This document shows, piece by piece, positions 37,050 to 50,340 of a DNA stretch of 64,000 bases. The DNA comes from Paracentrotus lividus. Taxonomy: Eukaryota; Echinodermata; Echinoidea; Camarodonta; Echinidae. The number at the start of each line of letters is the position of its first letter. The stretch's first letter is position 1. The stretch covers positions 70,010,790-70,074,789 of the forward strand of contig CALNVZ010002100.1 in NCBI GenBank assembly GCA_940671915.1. The letters run 5' to 3'. The notes under the pieces are model-generated. The model saw nothing but the letters and a program-made list of their open reading frames with translations, was not told the DNA's origin and did no database searches. Made by a program: the position numbers and the translations under genes.

Positions 37050-39705
37050 TCAATGGCTCCGCAGTGGAAATGTGATTGCGGCATAAGACGAAGAGAGCGA
37101 GATGTCCACATCAAACAAAGATCTGGACATCGGAACCCTCTTGCGTCTCAAAACCTCGTCTCTCTTGGTAGATCGGAAATTACCTTTGTTTACTTCCCGG
37201 GTATACTGAACAAGGCCTGCTGGGTAAACGAACGGGACATCTCAATAGTGTGAATCTCACAGTATTCAATTACCCTATTTAACGTTAAAGGCTGAGGATA
37301 AAGGTCATTCTTTGTTTCTTGTTTGTATTGTAGAGAAAATCATGCATGATGTCTTTGCTTTCTCTTGATCTCCGCTGCAATGGATGAATTGTGAATTACA
37401 ATGCTATAATTATGCTCTGTTTCTTGGTAAGGAAAGCTCGGAATAGATTTATAGACAAAACTTGAAATAAGATTTTGCCATCTATTGTCTTCTATATTTA
37501 GTAATGTCTTCCGTTTCCTATTCCTTTCTCTCTTTTTTTTTCTCACCGCATTAAGCTTCATAACGGATGAAAAACTTCCTTGGAGCTAACTGGGGTAAGG
37601 AGATCAACGAAAGCTAAGGGAAACTATTCAACTCATGAGGGAATTTATGGGGGTGTCCCTCATTCTTAGTAACAGATTGGAATCACGCAATTTTTTTTTT
37701 CGCGAGAAATCAAATGGATATATAGTGCTGGCTAAGCTGAGTAGCCTATATCAAACACAAATATTTCTGAACATATTTGTTGTTTTATTCATCCCGTTAT
37801 AGAAGAAATATTTAATTATAAAACGGGTTACATTTATACCATTTCCTGTCATATACTGTGTCTGCTTTGCATATTTATGAACATGTTTATTTATGTTTGG
37901 ATGCTATAAAGCTTAACTTTTATTAAAAAATGTACCTTAACATGCTTTCATTTTTCTTGCAGAACAAAAACACATCATTGGTAAAATTATTTACGCTCAC
38001 CTTCCCTCAAAAAAAAAAAAAAAATTTCACTTAAAGATCATCAAAATGAATTGAAAAAAAACAACACCAACAAAAACAAAAATCTGTCAGTTTCTTAGAG
38101 TAAAACTTTAGATAATTCACTATGAATCATTTGTTTATCGTAGAGTTGGGTTTTTGGAACGTGTCATGGAAGGACATGTCCTTTAAACCTAAGACTTGTC
38201 AGACCACAATTAACATTATTCGCATATGAAAACGTTGGGGCTTCTTTCTAGGAAAACCATTTTCACGCACCGATTGTCAATGGAAGGAATGCCCGAAAAA
38301 CGGGAGTTTTGTTGAATATACTGGAATAAAAAAAAATCGAGAAGATCATTTACTTAGTTACACAGGTTTTATGAGGGTTAATGTATATAAAACAAGATAA
38401 AACCTTGGGAAGAATATTTTTTTACCCCTAACCCTCGCGTTTTGAGCTTTAAAATCTCCCATTTTAGTCATTTTTGGGTCGTTTTTCTGTGTGAAAATGA
38501 TATTTTGGTCAAACAGCAGTCACTAAAAGCTTTCTGTAAAATTCAGCAGCGCATCGATTTCCTAGTTACGCTGAGTGAAGTAAATATATTAATTTCTCTT
38601 TCCAATGATTTTAACTTCTTTGTGATTGGTCAATATTTTCCCCCGCGTTTTTGATATCATAAAAAAAAATATCATGATAAAATACTTCGATCCTGACTGC
38701 ACAGCTTGCACTCTCCTTTTACACGGTCTTTATTCAGGGCATTGTTATCGCGATATCGACGGTCAGACGTAGAGAGAGTCTATACCCAGTACACACATTT
38801 CCCGTAAGATTCTTTCTGGTCGTTAGTGCACTGTAGTGGAACTGTGCGTGTTTGGTATAAAATAACACTGTCCTTTTTGATTGTTCACGTTTTCATATGT
38901 GTGTCACAGGAAAATAAAAATTGTGACAGACACAACATGAAGGGCAGCGGCGGATTCAATATTTGAAAATTGGGGGTGGGGGGGGGGGGCATGTTTCCAT
39001 ACTATTTATTTGGTAACTATTTAAAGTTAGAAAGCACAATATCTCGACCGTATACATATAAAGTTTGCTATGTAATGTACAATTAAAGAGACAGTTTGAA
39101 TTATTTTGATAGTTTAACATCTACTATAGATAATAGACCACAATATATGAGAATGTGCTTTGTTTGATAATCAAAAAAAGAAAAGAAAGAAGAAAAAAAG
39201 AAGAAGAAGAAGAAAAAAAAAATTATCTGACCCAAATCTTTAACCACTCAATTCGTGATCTGTGGAATAATTTTTCAACAGAAATCCGTAGTCTTTGAAA
39301 AATGTCTTTGAAAAAAATGCAATTTAATTATAAGCATAAAAATTAATTGAAATACTAAAAGTATTTCTTTAAATATCCGCATGTCAAATTTCCGTGTTTA
39401 AAAAAAGAAATCCATTTATCAAAAATAAGACCCTGCTCATCCCTTTGAATAATCATAGCCAACCCTTAGTATATTGTAAACAAAACTATGACTTCACATC
39501 TACCTAAGACAACAAGTATACAATCAGGATAAAATATCATTGAGCATTGATTTATTCTTCATTGATGATTGTTTTCTTTTTCTTCTTCAAAAAGAAAAAA
39601 AAAATGTAACAAAATGAATTAGCCTTCACGATTCCCTTTCATTATCGTTTCGCATTTTTAAACATTTTATGTTTTTCTTTTCAACATTCCCATCTTCTGT
39701 ACTGA
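37050..39705. other. Intergenic, no gene seen
   Basis: AT-rich, with an A run near 38010, a G run near 38980 and an AAG-rich block near 39175-39220. No coding signal. Confidence 0.4.
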
Positions 39706-40630
39706 AAAGTTCTTCCTACACATTGTTCTTCGATTTGTATTAATTTCGTCATGTTCTGAAATATAGAGCATGATTAAATTAATACAAATTAAAGACCCCC
39801 TCGTATTTAGTGCTTATCTTTATGACGTCACTTGAGTAAAGACGTACCGTATGCCCTCGCACCTACCTCTCTCCTCCCATCTACAGGGCTGCATTTTCAA
39901 TCATAAATCTACTGGATCTTTTTATTAATACTATATGGATTTTGATTCCTTGATCTCGCACCTCCGTTCCTCGGCCTCCACTTTGTGACGTCACTCGTCA
40001 CTTTATGTCTGACGATCATCGTGATAACTCTCCCATGAAACCATTACTTGGTCACATTAATCACCTTCTTCAATGTCAGTCTCCCACGGGCAACATGTGG
40101 TGTCAGCTAATCCTCCGCTATTATTCAAATAGTTTTGAACATTTTTTTGTTGAAATGGAGTCTCACAAATACAAGAAATTTCTTCCTACACATAGGTCTT
40201 TAATTTTGTAGTAATTTCACGATGAAATTAATGCAAATTAAAGACCCGTGTAATAGTGGCTTGTCTTTATGACGTCACTTGACCTAAAAAGCGTACCATA
40301 TGTCCTCGCTCCTCCTCCTCTCTCCTCCTATCTACAGAGCTGCATATTCCTCCATAAATCTACTGGATACTTTAATTATTTCTATATATTTTTTATGTAT
40401 CGTGATTCGATTTCTTGATCTCGCACCTTCGTTCCTCGGCCTCCACTTCGTGACGTCATTTTATGTCTGACGTTCATCGTGATAACTCCTCCATGAAACG
40501 ATTACTTGATCTCATTAATCACCTTCTTCATTGCTATTCTCCCATGGACGCAGTCTGCACGGACGACATCTCGTCTAGTGGTGTCAGCTAATCATCTGTT
40601 ATTATTCAAATAGTTTTTCAAATCGAAATT
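39706..40630. repeat. Tandem duplication, about 465-bp unit, carrying four CRE octamers
   Basis: Copy 1 (about 39706-40170) and copy 2 (about 40176-40630) share TTCTTCCTACACAT, AAATTAAAGACCC, ATAAATCTACTGGAT, TTCCTCGGCCTCCACTT and GGTGTCAGCTAATC in order. Each has two perfect TGACGTCA sites: 39823-39830 and 39986-39993, then 40270-40277 and 40451-40458. Near the start of copy 1, about 39735-39790 can form a hairpin (TTTGTATTAATTT with AAATTAATACAAA). Confidence 0.8.
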
Positions 40631-41784
40631 TATGTAATTCTTTTATCGTCTTTTGTCGTATATTTTAAAATGAACTCTCGTATTTTATAAGTTCGTTTGT
40701 AATAAGAATGTATATGTTGTGTATACAACATAATACTTGTATAAATCATGGACATAAATCATGTAAATAAGGGCTTCTGCCCCAGCAGGGAAAGAGTTTC
40801 TGCTTTAATAACGTGTTTTGTGTATGTGCTATGAAATGAAATACATTTTATTCGCTTCTAATATGATATTTCTTATACCAATCATTATTACAACTTCAGG
40901 ACCCTTACCATCAAGCACACTCAATTACTGTATCATTTAAATCTCACCCTCCCCCTCCTCCCCCCCCCCTCTCTCTCTCTCACTCTCACACACCACATTG
41001 TGGATGGGGGCCGGGGGGTATATTCTACTTGTTTTTTGTTTTTTTATCGTCGTCTCTTTCACGTTTATCCCCTTTCCGGTCTGTATTCACGTATGACTGT
41101 CTTTCTCTCGCACCTCCCCATCTACGTGTCCCCGTTTGGTCAGCAGTGTCCACGTTTGGTTATTCCTACCCCATCGATCTGAAAAACACTTAAAACAGAG
41201 TTGACCCGTTAAATCAACGACCTACATTCTTAATACCTAAATGAAATATAGGTTTAACGATACCAGAGCTGACCCTATATCCAAAAATAATTCAAAAGAG
41301 ACCCGGTATGAGAAGAAAAGTAATAACGATAGACAATTATATATATCCTCTTTGCATTAGCGTGGAAACAATTTGGAATAAAATAAAGATAATGATAACA
41401 ATAATATTCCATAATAGCCAATGTATTATTGCGGGGTCCGAAACAGAGCTGACCCATTTACAGGCTTTCTTATCTAGTGAAAAGATTGATATACATAACG
41501 CTCTCCTTTCCAAATTTATAAATAGATTGAGAACAAGTTTGTTCTGATGAAGATGATTAAATATTTGCCGGTATAATGAACACCTGATATTACCCACCTA
41601 TGGTCAAGTGCATCTGACCTCTCATAGATCGTTTGATTCTGGCCGCGGTCAAGAATACCTCCTGGATTCTGAACGTGCATAACGGTGCATTGCTATCGGT
41701 CAGTTTGTGTTAAAGATGGAATTGAGTAGTGGTTTTGTGCGTTTAGAAAAAAAAAAAGAAAGTCTTTTGTATTTACTTTGAGCG

Positions 41785-41890
41785 TTTTTTAATCATTGTG
41801 AAGCATGTAATCAAGCTATATGGAAATTAAATTTTCACGGTTTCATCTGGACAAATTATGACATGCACTTACAGCATGTAGGGCACCATA
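41785..41890. repeat. Dispersed repeat family C, copy 1
   Basis: Shares AATCATTGTGAAGCATGTAA, GATATGGAAATTAAATTTTC-like sequence and ACAGCATGTAGGG with 49590-49700, and more weakly with 47225-47350. The family is unidentified. Confidence 0.5.
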
Positions 41891-42144
41891 CCTCAAAATT
41901 TTGTCTATAAACAGGGTTGATTGTCTAACGGACATTGAGAATAATCACAGTGACAGTCCTGCAACAATTATTGTTCGGATATGTGTAACCATGGTAAAAG
42001 GGATAATTAAGAGGAAGGCTATCCTTATAGATATGTAGGCTAAGGTTTATGCATAATGGATATAAAATGAAATAGACAAAAATTATTGGAAGCTCAATCA
42101 TGTAGCAATTTAAACACATATAAGAATAATGAGATTAGTTTAAA

Positions 42145-42410
42145 GGTAATTAGCTGGAATTAATTGGAAGCCACTTTAATTGTGACGCGACTGAAGTCCC
42201 ACAACTGACTTTGGAATAATGTATAACCGGATTAAGATGAAGGTTATCATTAAAAGATTATACAATTTCTGTGCATAAAGTTCAATAATTAGATTACTAA
42301 TTGGGGAACTTCATCGTGCAGTGATCTAGGACAACTTTAAAGATAACTTATAAAACCTATTAGAGGTAATTAGTTGCTAAATTATAGAAGCCAATAAATT
42401 GTGACGGTTT
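42145..42410. repeat. Diverged duplicated block
   Basis: AGGTAATTAGCTGGAATTAA...GAAGCCACTTTAATTGTGACG near 42145 recurs as AGGTAATTAGTTGCTAAATT...GAAGCCAATAAATTGTGACG near 42365, about 220 bp on. Confidence 0.45.
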
Positions 42411-42454
42411 TCAAGTTTCTTAGCAATCCCCTAATGCTCTTGCATACATTTTAA

Positions 42455-42660
42455 AAGGTTCGTTCTATAAGGGGCTAAATCAACTATTTTATTTCTGGAG
42501 AAAAAGTACTTTATTTATCAAACTTTGTATACAGGCGTCTATGGACAAGTGATATCAAAAAGGTGTACAATTGCACTCAAACTTTAAGACTTTTGTTTTA
42601 TGAATAACTCAATTTCGTCAAAAGTGGATTTAGTCCCTTTTGGAATGAAACTTTCAAATA
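42455..42660. mobile_element. Short relative of the foldback element at 45858-46660
   Basis: TTCTATAAGGGGCTAAATC at the left and GTGGATTTAGTCCCTTTTGG at the right are inverted, and match the GGATTTAGCGCCTTTTGGAA motif of the larger element. Confidence 0.5.
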
Positions 42661-43329
42661 ATCATAGTAATACTCTATTTCGTTTATGATTAAGATTATC
42701 AAAATAAAAATGTGATTTCACATTGCTTGTATGTCTGTCTATATTTTCCTTATAACAAAAACATATAATAATAATAAAAAAATTACAGATGAACAATTAT
42801 CTTGAAACGATACGGATGGGTAACTACATGTATATTCGGGGGTAAATGTGATAACCCTGTACTTTCATTGACTTTAGAGAGGTTTAGGCACAGCTTGTCT
42901 TAAAATATCGACGCACAAAATTAACGATAAGCAAAACTAAAGTAGTCCTGATGAAATATATGTTATTACAACTATGGTAACTTTACGATATTATTAGCAA
43001 ATCAGGGACCTGCCTCAATCTTGCACACGCCAATTAAAAGTGGTTTACTGTGTCGATAATGCTAAATCGAATAAAATGGCAGGGAAAGGGTTAAAGTGCT
43101 TGAGTATAGATGGAGACATCCCCAAATATTTTTCATCCAGGGGAAGAAAGGGCTCAAGGAGGGTAGAATTAGATTACAAATAGGCCCCAATTCTGTCGGG
43201 AATTGGACTTGTTGATCAACCGAGATACAGCTGCCCTGTAGTCCCTGGAATTCATTCCTGTGTCTTTCTTTCCCCTTCTCTATACTCACTGGTTATTCTC
43301 TCGGATGAATGGCTACCTAAAGAGAGAAA

Positions 43330-43560
43330 GGTTAGTTGAGGTATTTCGGTAAAAGGGACATTCCACCCTGAACTTCAGTTATTTAATAAGAGCAGGAAAT
43401 CGAGATAAACATTATCAGTTAAAATTTGACGAAAATCCAGCAAAGTTATTAATTTTTAAACTGATAATTTTGTGACGTCACTAGCATAGATCTCTCTCAT
43501 TATGCAAGTTTACTATAAATTTCATGACAATATTCTTTAAATCATCACAAAGTTAATCAA
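43330..43560. repeat. Probable dispersed repeat with a CRE octamer
   Basis: AAAAGGGACATTCCACCCTGA ... TGTGACGTCACTAGC ... ATTATGCAAGTTTACT resembles dispersed repeats of marine deuterostomes with a TGACGTCAC core. The match is from memory and the edges are approximate. Confidence 0.3.
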
Positions 43561-43645
43561 TTCTACCTGTGCATTCGATCATCACACATAATTTTTTCAA
43601 CACACTCTTTTTCAAGAACCATGAAGGGGAGGCTTACAGATAGAT

Positions 43646-43675
43646 GGACAGAGAGAGAAAGAAGAGAGGAGAGAG

Positions 43676-43750
<75 letters not shown>
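43646..43750 (+). repeat. (GA)n array ending in a G run
   Basis: GA repeats interrupted by AAG steps and ending in about ten Gs. Minus-strand Ser-Leu frames here are artefacts. Confidence 0.9.
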
Positions 43751-43751
<1 letters not shown>

Positions 43752-45097
43752 GAGAGAAATATTGCATAAGATTACCTGTATCAGCATGGAGTGATATCTG
43801 ACGAGGACATAATGTGCTTTTTGAGGATCTTATTTCATGCATTTCACCGTGATGCTAAGAAAGAATACTAATTTGCATTTCTGTAACTAACGCATGATGA
43901 CTGTACCCATCAATAGGTAATAAATATTGTATGTAAAGAGCGTCTTTGCGGAAAGAATGATTAAACGCAAGTCTGTAGGAGTGTGCTATTTGTAATCGTC
44001 AGTGCGATTTATGTCCTGTAGGATTCAGGGGGCGGGTCTTATGTAAACTAAACGCTGACGTAGTGTAGACACTCGATCCTACCCATCGAAATAATTACGA
44101 TATAGGTAATCGGACTGAGAGTGGTTTCTGTTAGTCGGTTTTGACTGAGGGACTAAGGCTGGAAAGCCAGGCTAAATCAAGAGTTCATATCGAGGCCAGC
44201 GCCAAGCCTATCACTTTCAAATCCACCCGTTATCATCGCTTTCATCCAGTCAACTTATCATTTCTGTTTTCTCAACGAATTATAGTCTCTACCCTCAAAC
44301 ACGTTTTTACATAGAGGACTACGAAGCAAACATTAAATAAATTTTTATTCAAACATCCAAAGGCAAAATTTACAGAAAATACTTCACTATATACCTGCAG
44401 TTTGTAGACATAAGGTCTTAGTATATTTTCATAATAATTAGAAAGAAAAAAACAAGCACAAACACAAAAATACAATAACAACAGAAACAACTTTATATAA
44501 AAAATGATAAAGTTCTAGAGTGAGCGGATTACTCTTGAAGAGTATTGAGATGACATAAAACATCTTTTGATATGTTGTTTCATTGGCTTCGAGGAGCATT
44601 TTGTCAGCATTGAGGATATGAATACGATTCGAATCTCTTATTGTCATCATTATAAAATGTTACACGTACTTGGCGTTCCGCTTGAATCTGTAATGGCATT
44701 GTTATCCAAAACACCCTCAATTATTTTGATTAATATGAAACAAGTATGTAATTAAAGACTAACCCTACACGAAAGCGAAGAAAATGGCGGAGACTATCGC
44801 AAACGTATCGATCATACAAGTAGTTCTCAAAACGTCGCATTTGTCACGTACATTTTAGGCGCCAAAAGATCATTCTTAAGTTTCTGTGTCCGAACGATGT
44901 CGTCTGCCTATGGATAAGTAGACGAATGTAGAGGGAGTCAGGAGATTTAGGCTGAGGTCATGGTGTTCCATATTGCTAGCCTTTTTAAACGAAAAAAGGA
45001 CAAAGTGGGACCTGGGAAAAGTGTGACGTAAGGCATATCAAATGAAGTAGACAAGAAAATGGATGGATGTTCGGGCGAAAGTCATAGATACGACGCA

Positions 45098-45190
45098 GTT
45101 GAGAGAGAGAGAGAGAGAGAGAAAGAAAGAGAGAGAGAGAGAAGAGAGAAAGGGAGAAGAGAGAAGAGAGAGGGAGAGAGAGAGAGAGAA
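45098..45190 (+). repeat. (GA)n array
   Basis: GA/AAG-rich repeat, followed by GAGTGTGTG-rich sequence to about 45350 and a C run plus A/G-rich tract at 45379-45480. Long frames on either strand across 45038-45651 are composition artefacts. Confidence 0.85.
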
Positions 45191-45857
45191 GAGATAGTGT
45201 GAGTGCGGTGAGTAAGTGTATGAGAAGATGCGTTGTGGGGATTTGTGTGTGAGGGTATGTGGGTGTGTAAGATTGTGAGATGAAACATAAACAGAGAGTG
45301 AGAGAGATGGAGAGAGTGAGAGAGTGTGTGAATCTTTGTGAGTGTGAGAGAAGGCAAAATGAAAAGAAAGGGACGGTCCCCCCCCCAAAAAAAAAAAAAA
45401 AAAAAGAAGAAGAAGAAAAAAGAAAAAAGAAAAAAGAAAAAAAAAGGAAGAAGAGTGGGCAAGAAGAGGGAAGTAGGATGAAAGAGAAGGAGAAGACAAC
45501 AGAACAAAACCATTGAAAAACGGATACATAATTTGAATTTTATTTTTGATCGTAAAGTTGAACAGGTATTAGGAATATTGTTTCCCACGCTATATGTATT
45601 TTTGTTTAATTTCCAGTCCCATAAACAGATAAAATCACCGGGAATAAGCAAAAATGCACCGTAAAGAGCAATGTTTTGAAAATGTAAAGGGTACTCTTAG
45701 ACAGATTAAAAGTGAACTCTTACAAGAAATGTCTTCAAAAGAAAAGAAAAGAAAGAAAAATATGTTGTTTAACATAATCTTTCTCATCAATCATTTTGAT
45801 GTCTTAAAAATCTATTTTTCTTTTAAGCCGTTGCAAGTATTATTCCCATCTATATTT

Positions 45858-46660
45858 GAAGAGTTTGATTCCAAAAGGCGCTAAATCCACTTTTAGTGTT
45901 TTAGAGTAAATCAAGGTTTTTTAATTAACCATTTTATCTTATCCATTGTAAGTTTATTTTGATATATATGATAAAGATATCGTATTCGAATAATTAAATC
46001 ACGTTTTTAAAAATCTAGCTATCAATTTCAATTTTTAAGAAATTTTTATAATTTCAATTTCCATGGATTTAGCGCCTTTTGGAATAAAACCTCCGTCAGA
46101 TGCCAATTTTTGTAGATTTAAAGCCTATAAATAAATGAAATTCAAAACGAAACACTTGAATATTGCTACCAGAGTATAGAAACAACTTTTCTGATGTTTA
46201 AATTTTGAAAATATTTTTTTTTTTTTTTTTTTTTTTTAAATATCTTATCTTTTTCAAGACCGGGATTTTCGATGTTTTATTCCAAAAGGAGCTAAATCCA
46301 AAAATATTCATAAAATTATGAAAACTATTCTAATAATCAAAAAATTTTGCACGGATGATGGAGGCTGGTAGCCACAACATGTGCTAAAAGATCTAATTGT
46401 ATTTTGTTAGGTAAAGTGGTTAAATAAACAAATCCTAAATTACCATAGTGGATTTAGCGCCTTTTGGAATAAAACCGTTTTGGATTTAGCTCCTTTTGGA
46501 ATAAAACTCATATTTGTGACCAATTTTTTTCAAACTTCCAAAAAATATTTTTTTATCCAATATACTGCATTTGATTCCCATGCCTAAGATGCACTTAATT
46601 AACCTATAAAATCCATTTTGGTCAAAAGTGGATTTAGCGCCTTTTGGAATCAAGCTCTTC
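45858..46660. mobile_element. Foldback element with repeated end motif
   Basis: Inverted ends of about 37 bp lie at 45858-45895 (GAAGAGTTTGATTCCAAAAG...) and 46624-46660 (...CTTTTGGAATCAAGCTCTTC). Inside, the end motif GGATTTAGCGCCTTTTGGAA followed by TAAAAC recurs at about 46064-46090, 46448-46475 and 46480-46508, and inverted at 46273-46300. It is about 800 bp with no transposase. A short relative lies at 42455-42660. Confidence 0.75.
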
Positions 46661-47224
46661 ATTTATCTATATTTAAGTTATCAAGGATATTACATGCTCT
46701 AACAAGATTGTGTGTGTGTATGTGTGCGTGATAGAGAGAGAGAGAGAGTGAGAGAGGGAGAGAGAGAGAAAAAAGGGGCAGAATTCCACTTTAGATTTAG
46801 AAGCATTTTGGTTCACTAGGTGTTAAAATAATCCAAACCGATGCCATACTAGAATAACATGGATACATTTAATTTAATTATATTGGTCCGCTTTCTTTGA
46901 AGCTAAGCTACAATGTAAAAATGATATGTGAAAAGAATATTGCGGAAAAAATAAAGAATATGCAATAATTTTACGCTCTGCTGCCAGAGCTGCATTTACA
47001 CATAACACATATTGAATGATGCGATCGATTACTGCGATCGAATCGTAGATATAGTTATTCTGCCCAATTACCGTTTCTATGGTAACTAGGCAATAATGTC
47101 ATAACTGCATTCAGGTCACTAGAATGTAATACTTACAATTTCTTGTACCCAAATGAACAAAGTAAGCCTACATGTACATGTAAATGTGTGTAGGTATACG
47201 TAAATAATTTGAAATAGTAATTCA

Positions 47225-47350
47225 ATAGTAATTTCCGGTCACTTTAATGCAAGTACATATTTTTACTTTTTTGTATTACATGTGATGAAGCTTCTGAAAT
47301 AAATGTTCAAAATAAACATAAAAGATAAATTTTATTGCATGTAGGGCCCC
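47225..47350. repeat. Dispersed repeat family C, diverged copy
   Basis: Shares ATTTCCGGTCACTT at the left and GCATGTAGGGCCCC at the right with the other copies (49570-49700 and 41785-41890); the middle differs. Confidence 0.3.
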
Positions 47351-48050
47351 CAACTCAGATATTAAAACTTCTACAATTAAAGCTATCGAATCCCTTCCTT
47401 TGAAAAAAAAAAGTCACGTCGCTAACACAGCTTGACCCAACTGCATCATACAGGGTTCTGAAAAAGCTATGGTTCATCAATGTCATCTTTCTCAATGTGA
47501 TCTTTAACGTCCTTTCCCGGAAGGTATTGAGCGATTTTCGGAAGGGGCATTTAACCAAAGTAAACAATGTGTTCTGCCGCAGGGTCACGGAACAGCGAAA
47601 AGCACTTAATATAACTGTTCGATGCGGAGTTAAATCGGTCTGTTCAAAATTTGAATAATGTTTAGAATATCTTGGAAATCAAACGGCCAATCACAACTTA
47701 CTGCGGATGTCTTATTTTCCCGTATAACTCCAACTCGTTCGTCTTTAGAAGATATGAAATTAGTATTCAATGAGTTTCTTGTAACGATCATTAGTTATGT
47801 AATAGTTGTATTGATATGATATTGTCCATACCTCTGAACCAAAAAAAATATTGATTAATTATTTGTTTTATATAAACCTAATTGTTCCATAAAAGATTAT
47901 TGGCATGGAGTTTTGTATTGACAGTGGATTTGGTCAGGTTCATGTACGTACCTAATTTGACGTTGGTAGCGGCTTGCAAATGGTATAAAAAGCTATAAAA
48001 GCTATAATAATTACAATTTAATAATGAAACAGGATATAGGCAAAATCATA

Positions 48051-48065
48051 ATGAGAGATAGAGAT

Positions 48066-48161
<96 letters not shown>

Positions 48162-48170
48162 GGGGGGGGG
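48051..48170 (+). repeat. (GA)n array, nearly pure, ending in a G run
   Basis: GATAGA units at the left, then about 90 bp of pure GA, then GAGGGAGA and a G run. This is the purest array in the window. Confidence 0.95.
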
Positions 48171-49569
48171 CAGGTTGACATGGAAGAAAATTGTGGTCCA
48201 ATCAGAAGTCAGACATCGCTTGAGAATTGGGTAATACTCCAAATCTGATCACTTTCAGGAATTCAACGAACTGCAAAGATATACCAAGAAAATGAATAAA
48301 ATATAAAGGAAGTCACCTTCTACCGATCACACTGCCCCTAGCATTTAAACCTTTATTTCCTTATATTATATCTAGGGGTCACGAAGAGGACTCGACTGCA
48401 ATCTCTGAAATTAGAACGTGATAGGAAGTTTCAAGACAGAAAGGTACCTAGTCTCTTAGGTTCCCCGGCTATGTACACTATTAAGAAGGCCCTCCAGAAA
48501 TTTGGCACCTTTCTCTCGGCCTGTCATGCCAAAAATAGCAACCGGTTGTGAAATATTAAGCTTTTCATAACTATAGAACAGTGGTTAAAATGCTTGATCT
48601 CATTTGATTTCCTTTTGGACAGAGGCAAACAATGAAACAATCGAACGATGATGATGAAATATGATTTTGGTTTTGATTTAAATTTTATAATAACTCAATG
48701 CATGTTTGGGAGAGGTAAAAACGTGGGCCTGTCAATTAATTAAAATATATTATAATACAATGTAAGATATAGGGAATTCTAAAAAGATTATAGAGAATAT
48801 TTTTCGGGCAATTATGAACCTAACAATAAGAATTCTTTTACCAGCTACTTGAATATACTTTTATTATTTTTAGTTTATGTATAGCTAGTGCTACATAAAC
48901 GTCTGGAATATGACATTTTCATGAGATCGATGGGTATTGAATCATGTAAACCAACGCCATATTGTACGAAACACGTTTCCGATATGGTTTTTTATTTCTT
49001 TTAATAAATCAATTTCCGCCAGCTGATCATTTTGTTTTGTATCATAACATGTTTGTATTATCGCCAACAGCTGTTTGAAAAGAGAACAAAAAACTAGGAT
49101 CGTGATATAGAAATAAAAAGATAACCCATTTCTATAGATGACAGACACTGATTACAGTTACAGTAGGCCTAGGAATAACTAGGAAAAGTAGGTGACAAAA
49201 ATCAATTCATAAACAAGTAGTTTATAATGTCAAAAAGATGTCTATTAACACTGATAGACTGAAACGCTGAGTTAAAGTTGTCATCTGGCCTTTAAAGGGA
49301 CATGATGGTTGATTTTGAGTCGTATAGAGAATGCTATTTAATTCTAATCGCTTCCCCTACTCTTTACATAAAGCAACGTTTATTTTCGTTCTACCACAGG
49401 TGAGTCATCGAATTTGTTAGCCCCGTGATGAATGAAAGGAAGCGCCTGAGATTTTTAAGACAAGCGGTCATTCAATTACCGAGATTTTGATGAATAAATA
49501 TTACCATTAGATAAGCGTGTACCAAGAGGCGCTCAAAATAGCACTGTAGTTTATAAACAAAAAAAAAAA

Positions 49570-49700
49570 TCTGGTATTTCCGGTCACTTGCACTTTTGTA
49601 CTTATTGTGAAGCATGTAATAAAGATGATATGGAAATTAAATTTTCAGGGTTTAAAATCTTGACAAGTATTATGGCATGCTGTGACAGCATGTAGATTTT
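49570..49700. repeat. Dispersed repeat family C, copy 2
   Basis: ATTTCCGGTCACTTGCACTT, TTGTGAAGCATGTAATAAAG, GATATGGAAATTAAATTTTC and GACAGCATGTAG follow in order, matching 41785-41890 closely. Confidence 0.5.
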
Positions 49701-50204
49701 GCCTCCACAAAGCTACACATTTTTTTAAAGAGCGTGGTTGATTTTTGTCCCCCTCGTTGTTCGGCATCGTTTTCGAAACTTTTCGGTCAAGGGGGGGGGG
49801 GCTGCGGAAATGGCCCCTAGATCCGCTCCTATTCTAAAACTCTTTATAACAAAGGATGAGGTACTCAAGGACACACGTGAAGAGACTTGGTCTTGAAATC
49901 AATCAAACCTTTTCTAGGATCACTGCACTTTTACCTGAGCCATGCAACTACTACCTCATGATGCTAATTCTCATCTGTGACTTGGGTATTTATAAATGAG
50001 CCCGGATGATGATGATGAGTGCTAGGGTTTCATCAAGGCATGTGACGCCCCCATAATTTGTATATTTAGGGGTGTTTGGGTAAACTAACTCACTATTCGT
50101 TGTGAATCGATAATAGTCAAGTGAACATTATGAAGAGCTTTTTAATATATCCATTATAAAGGTACGTTGGCCGGTAAAGTGTGATTGTGTATTTTTTGTT
50201 TTGT

Positions 50205-50247
50205 TTTGTTTTGTTTTGGTATTTTTTATTTTTTATTTTGTTTAATT

Positions 50248-50293
<46 letters not shown>

Positions 50294-50340
50294 TTTTTAA
50301 TTTTTTATTTTATTTTATTTTATTTTATTTTATTTTTTTA
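50205..50340 (+). repeat. T-rich (ATTT)n tract
   Basis: Runs of TTTTG, TTTA and TTTTA units with about nine TTTA/ATTT repeats at 50249-50285. The Phe-rich frame across it is not a gene. Confidence 0.9.

Noticed and set aside
44780-44850. GAAAATGGCGGAGAC as a translation start in a GC-richer island with a GGGGCGGG box upstream (about 44030)
   Set aside because: The frame soon stops and no donor was found; promoter composition alone is not enough.
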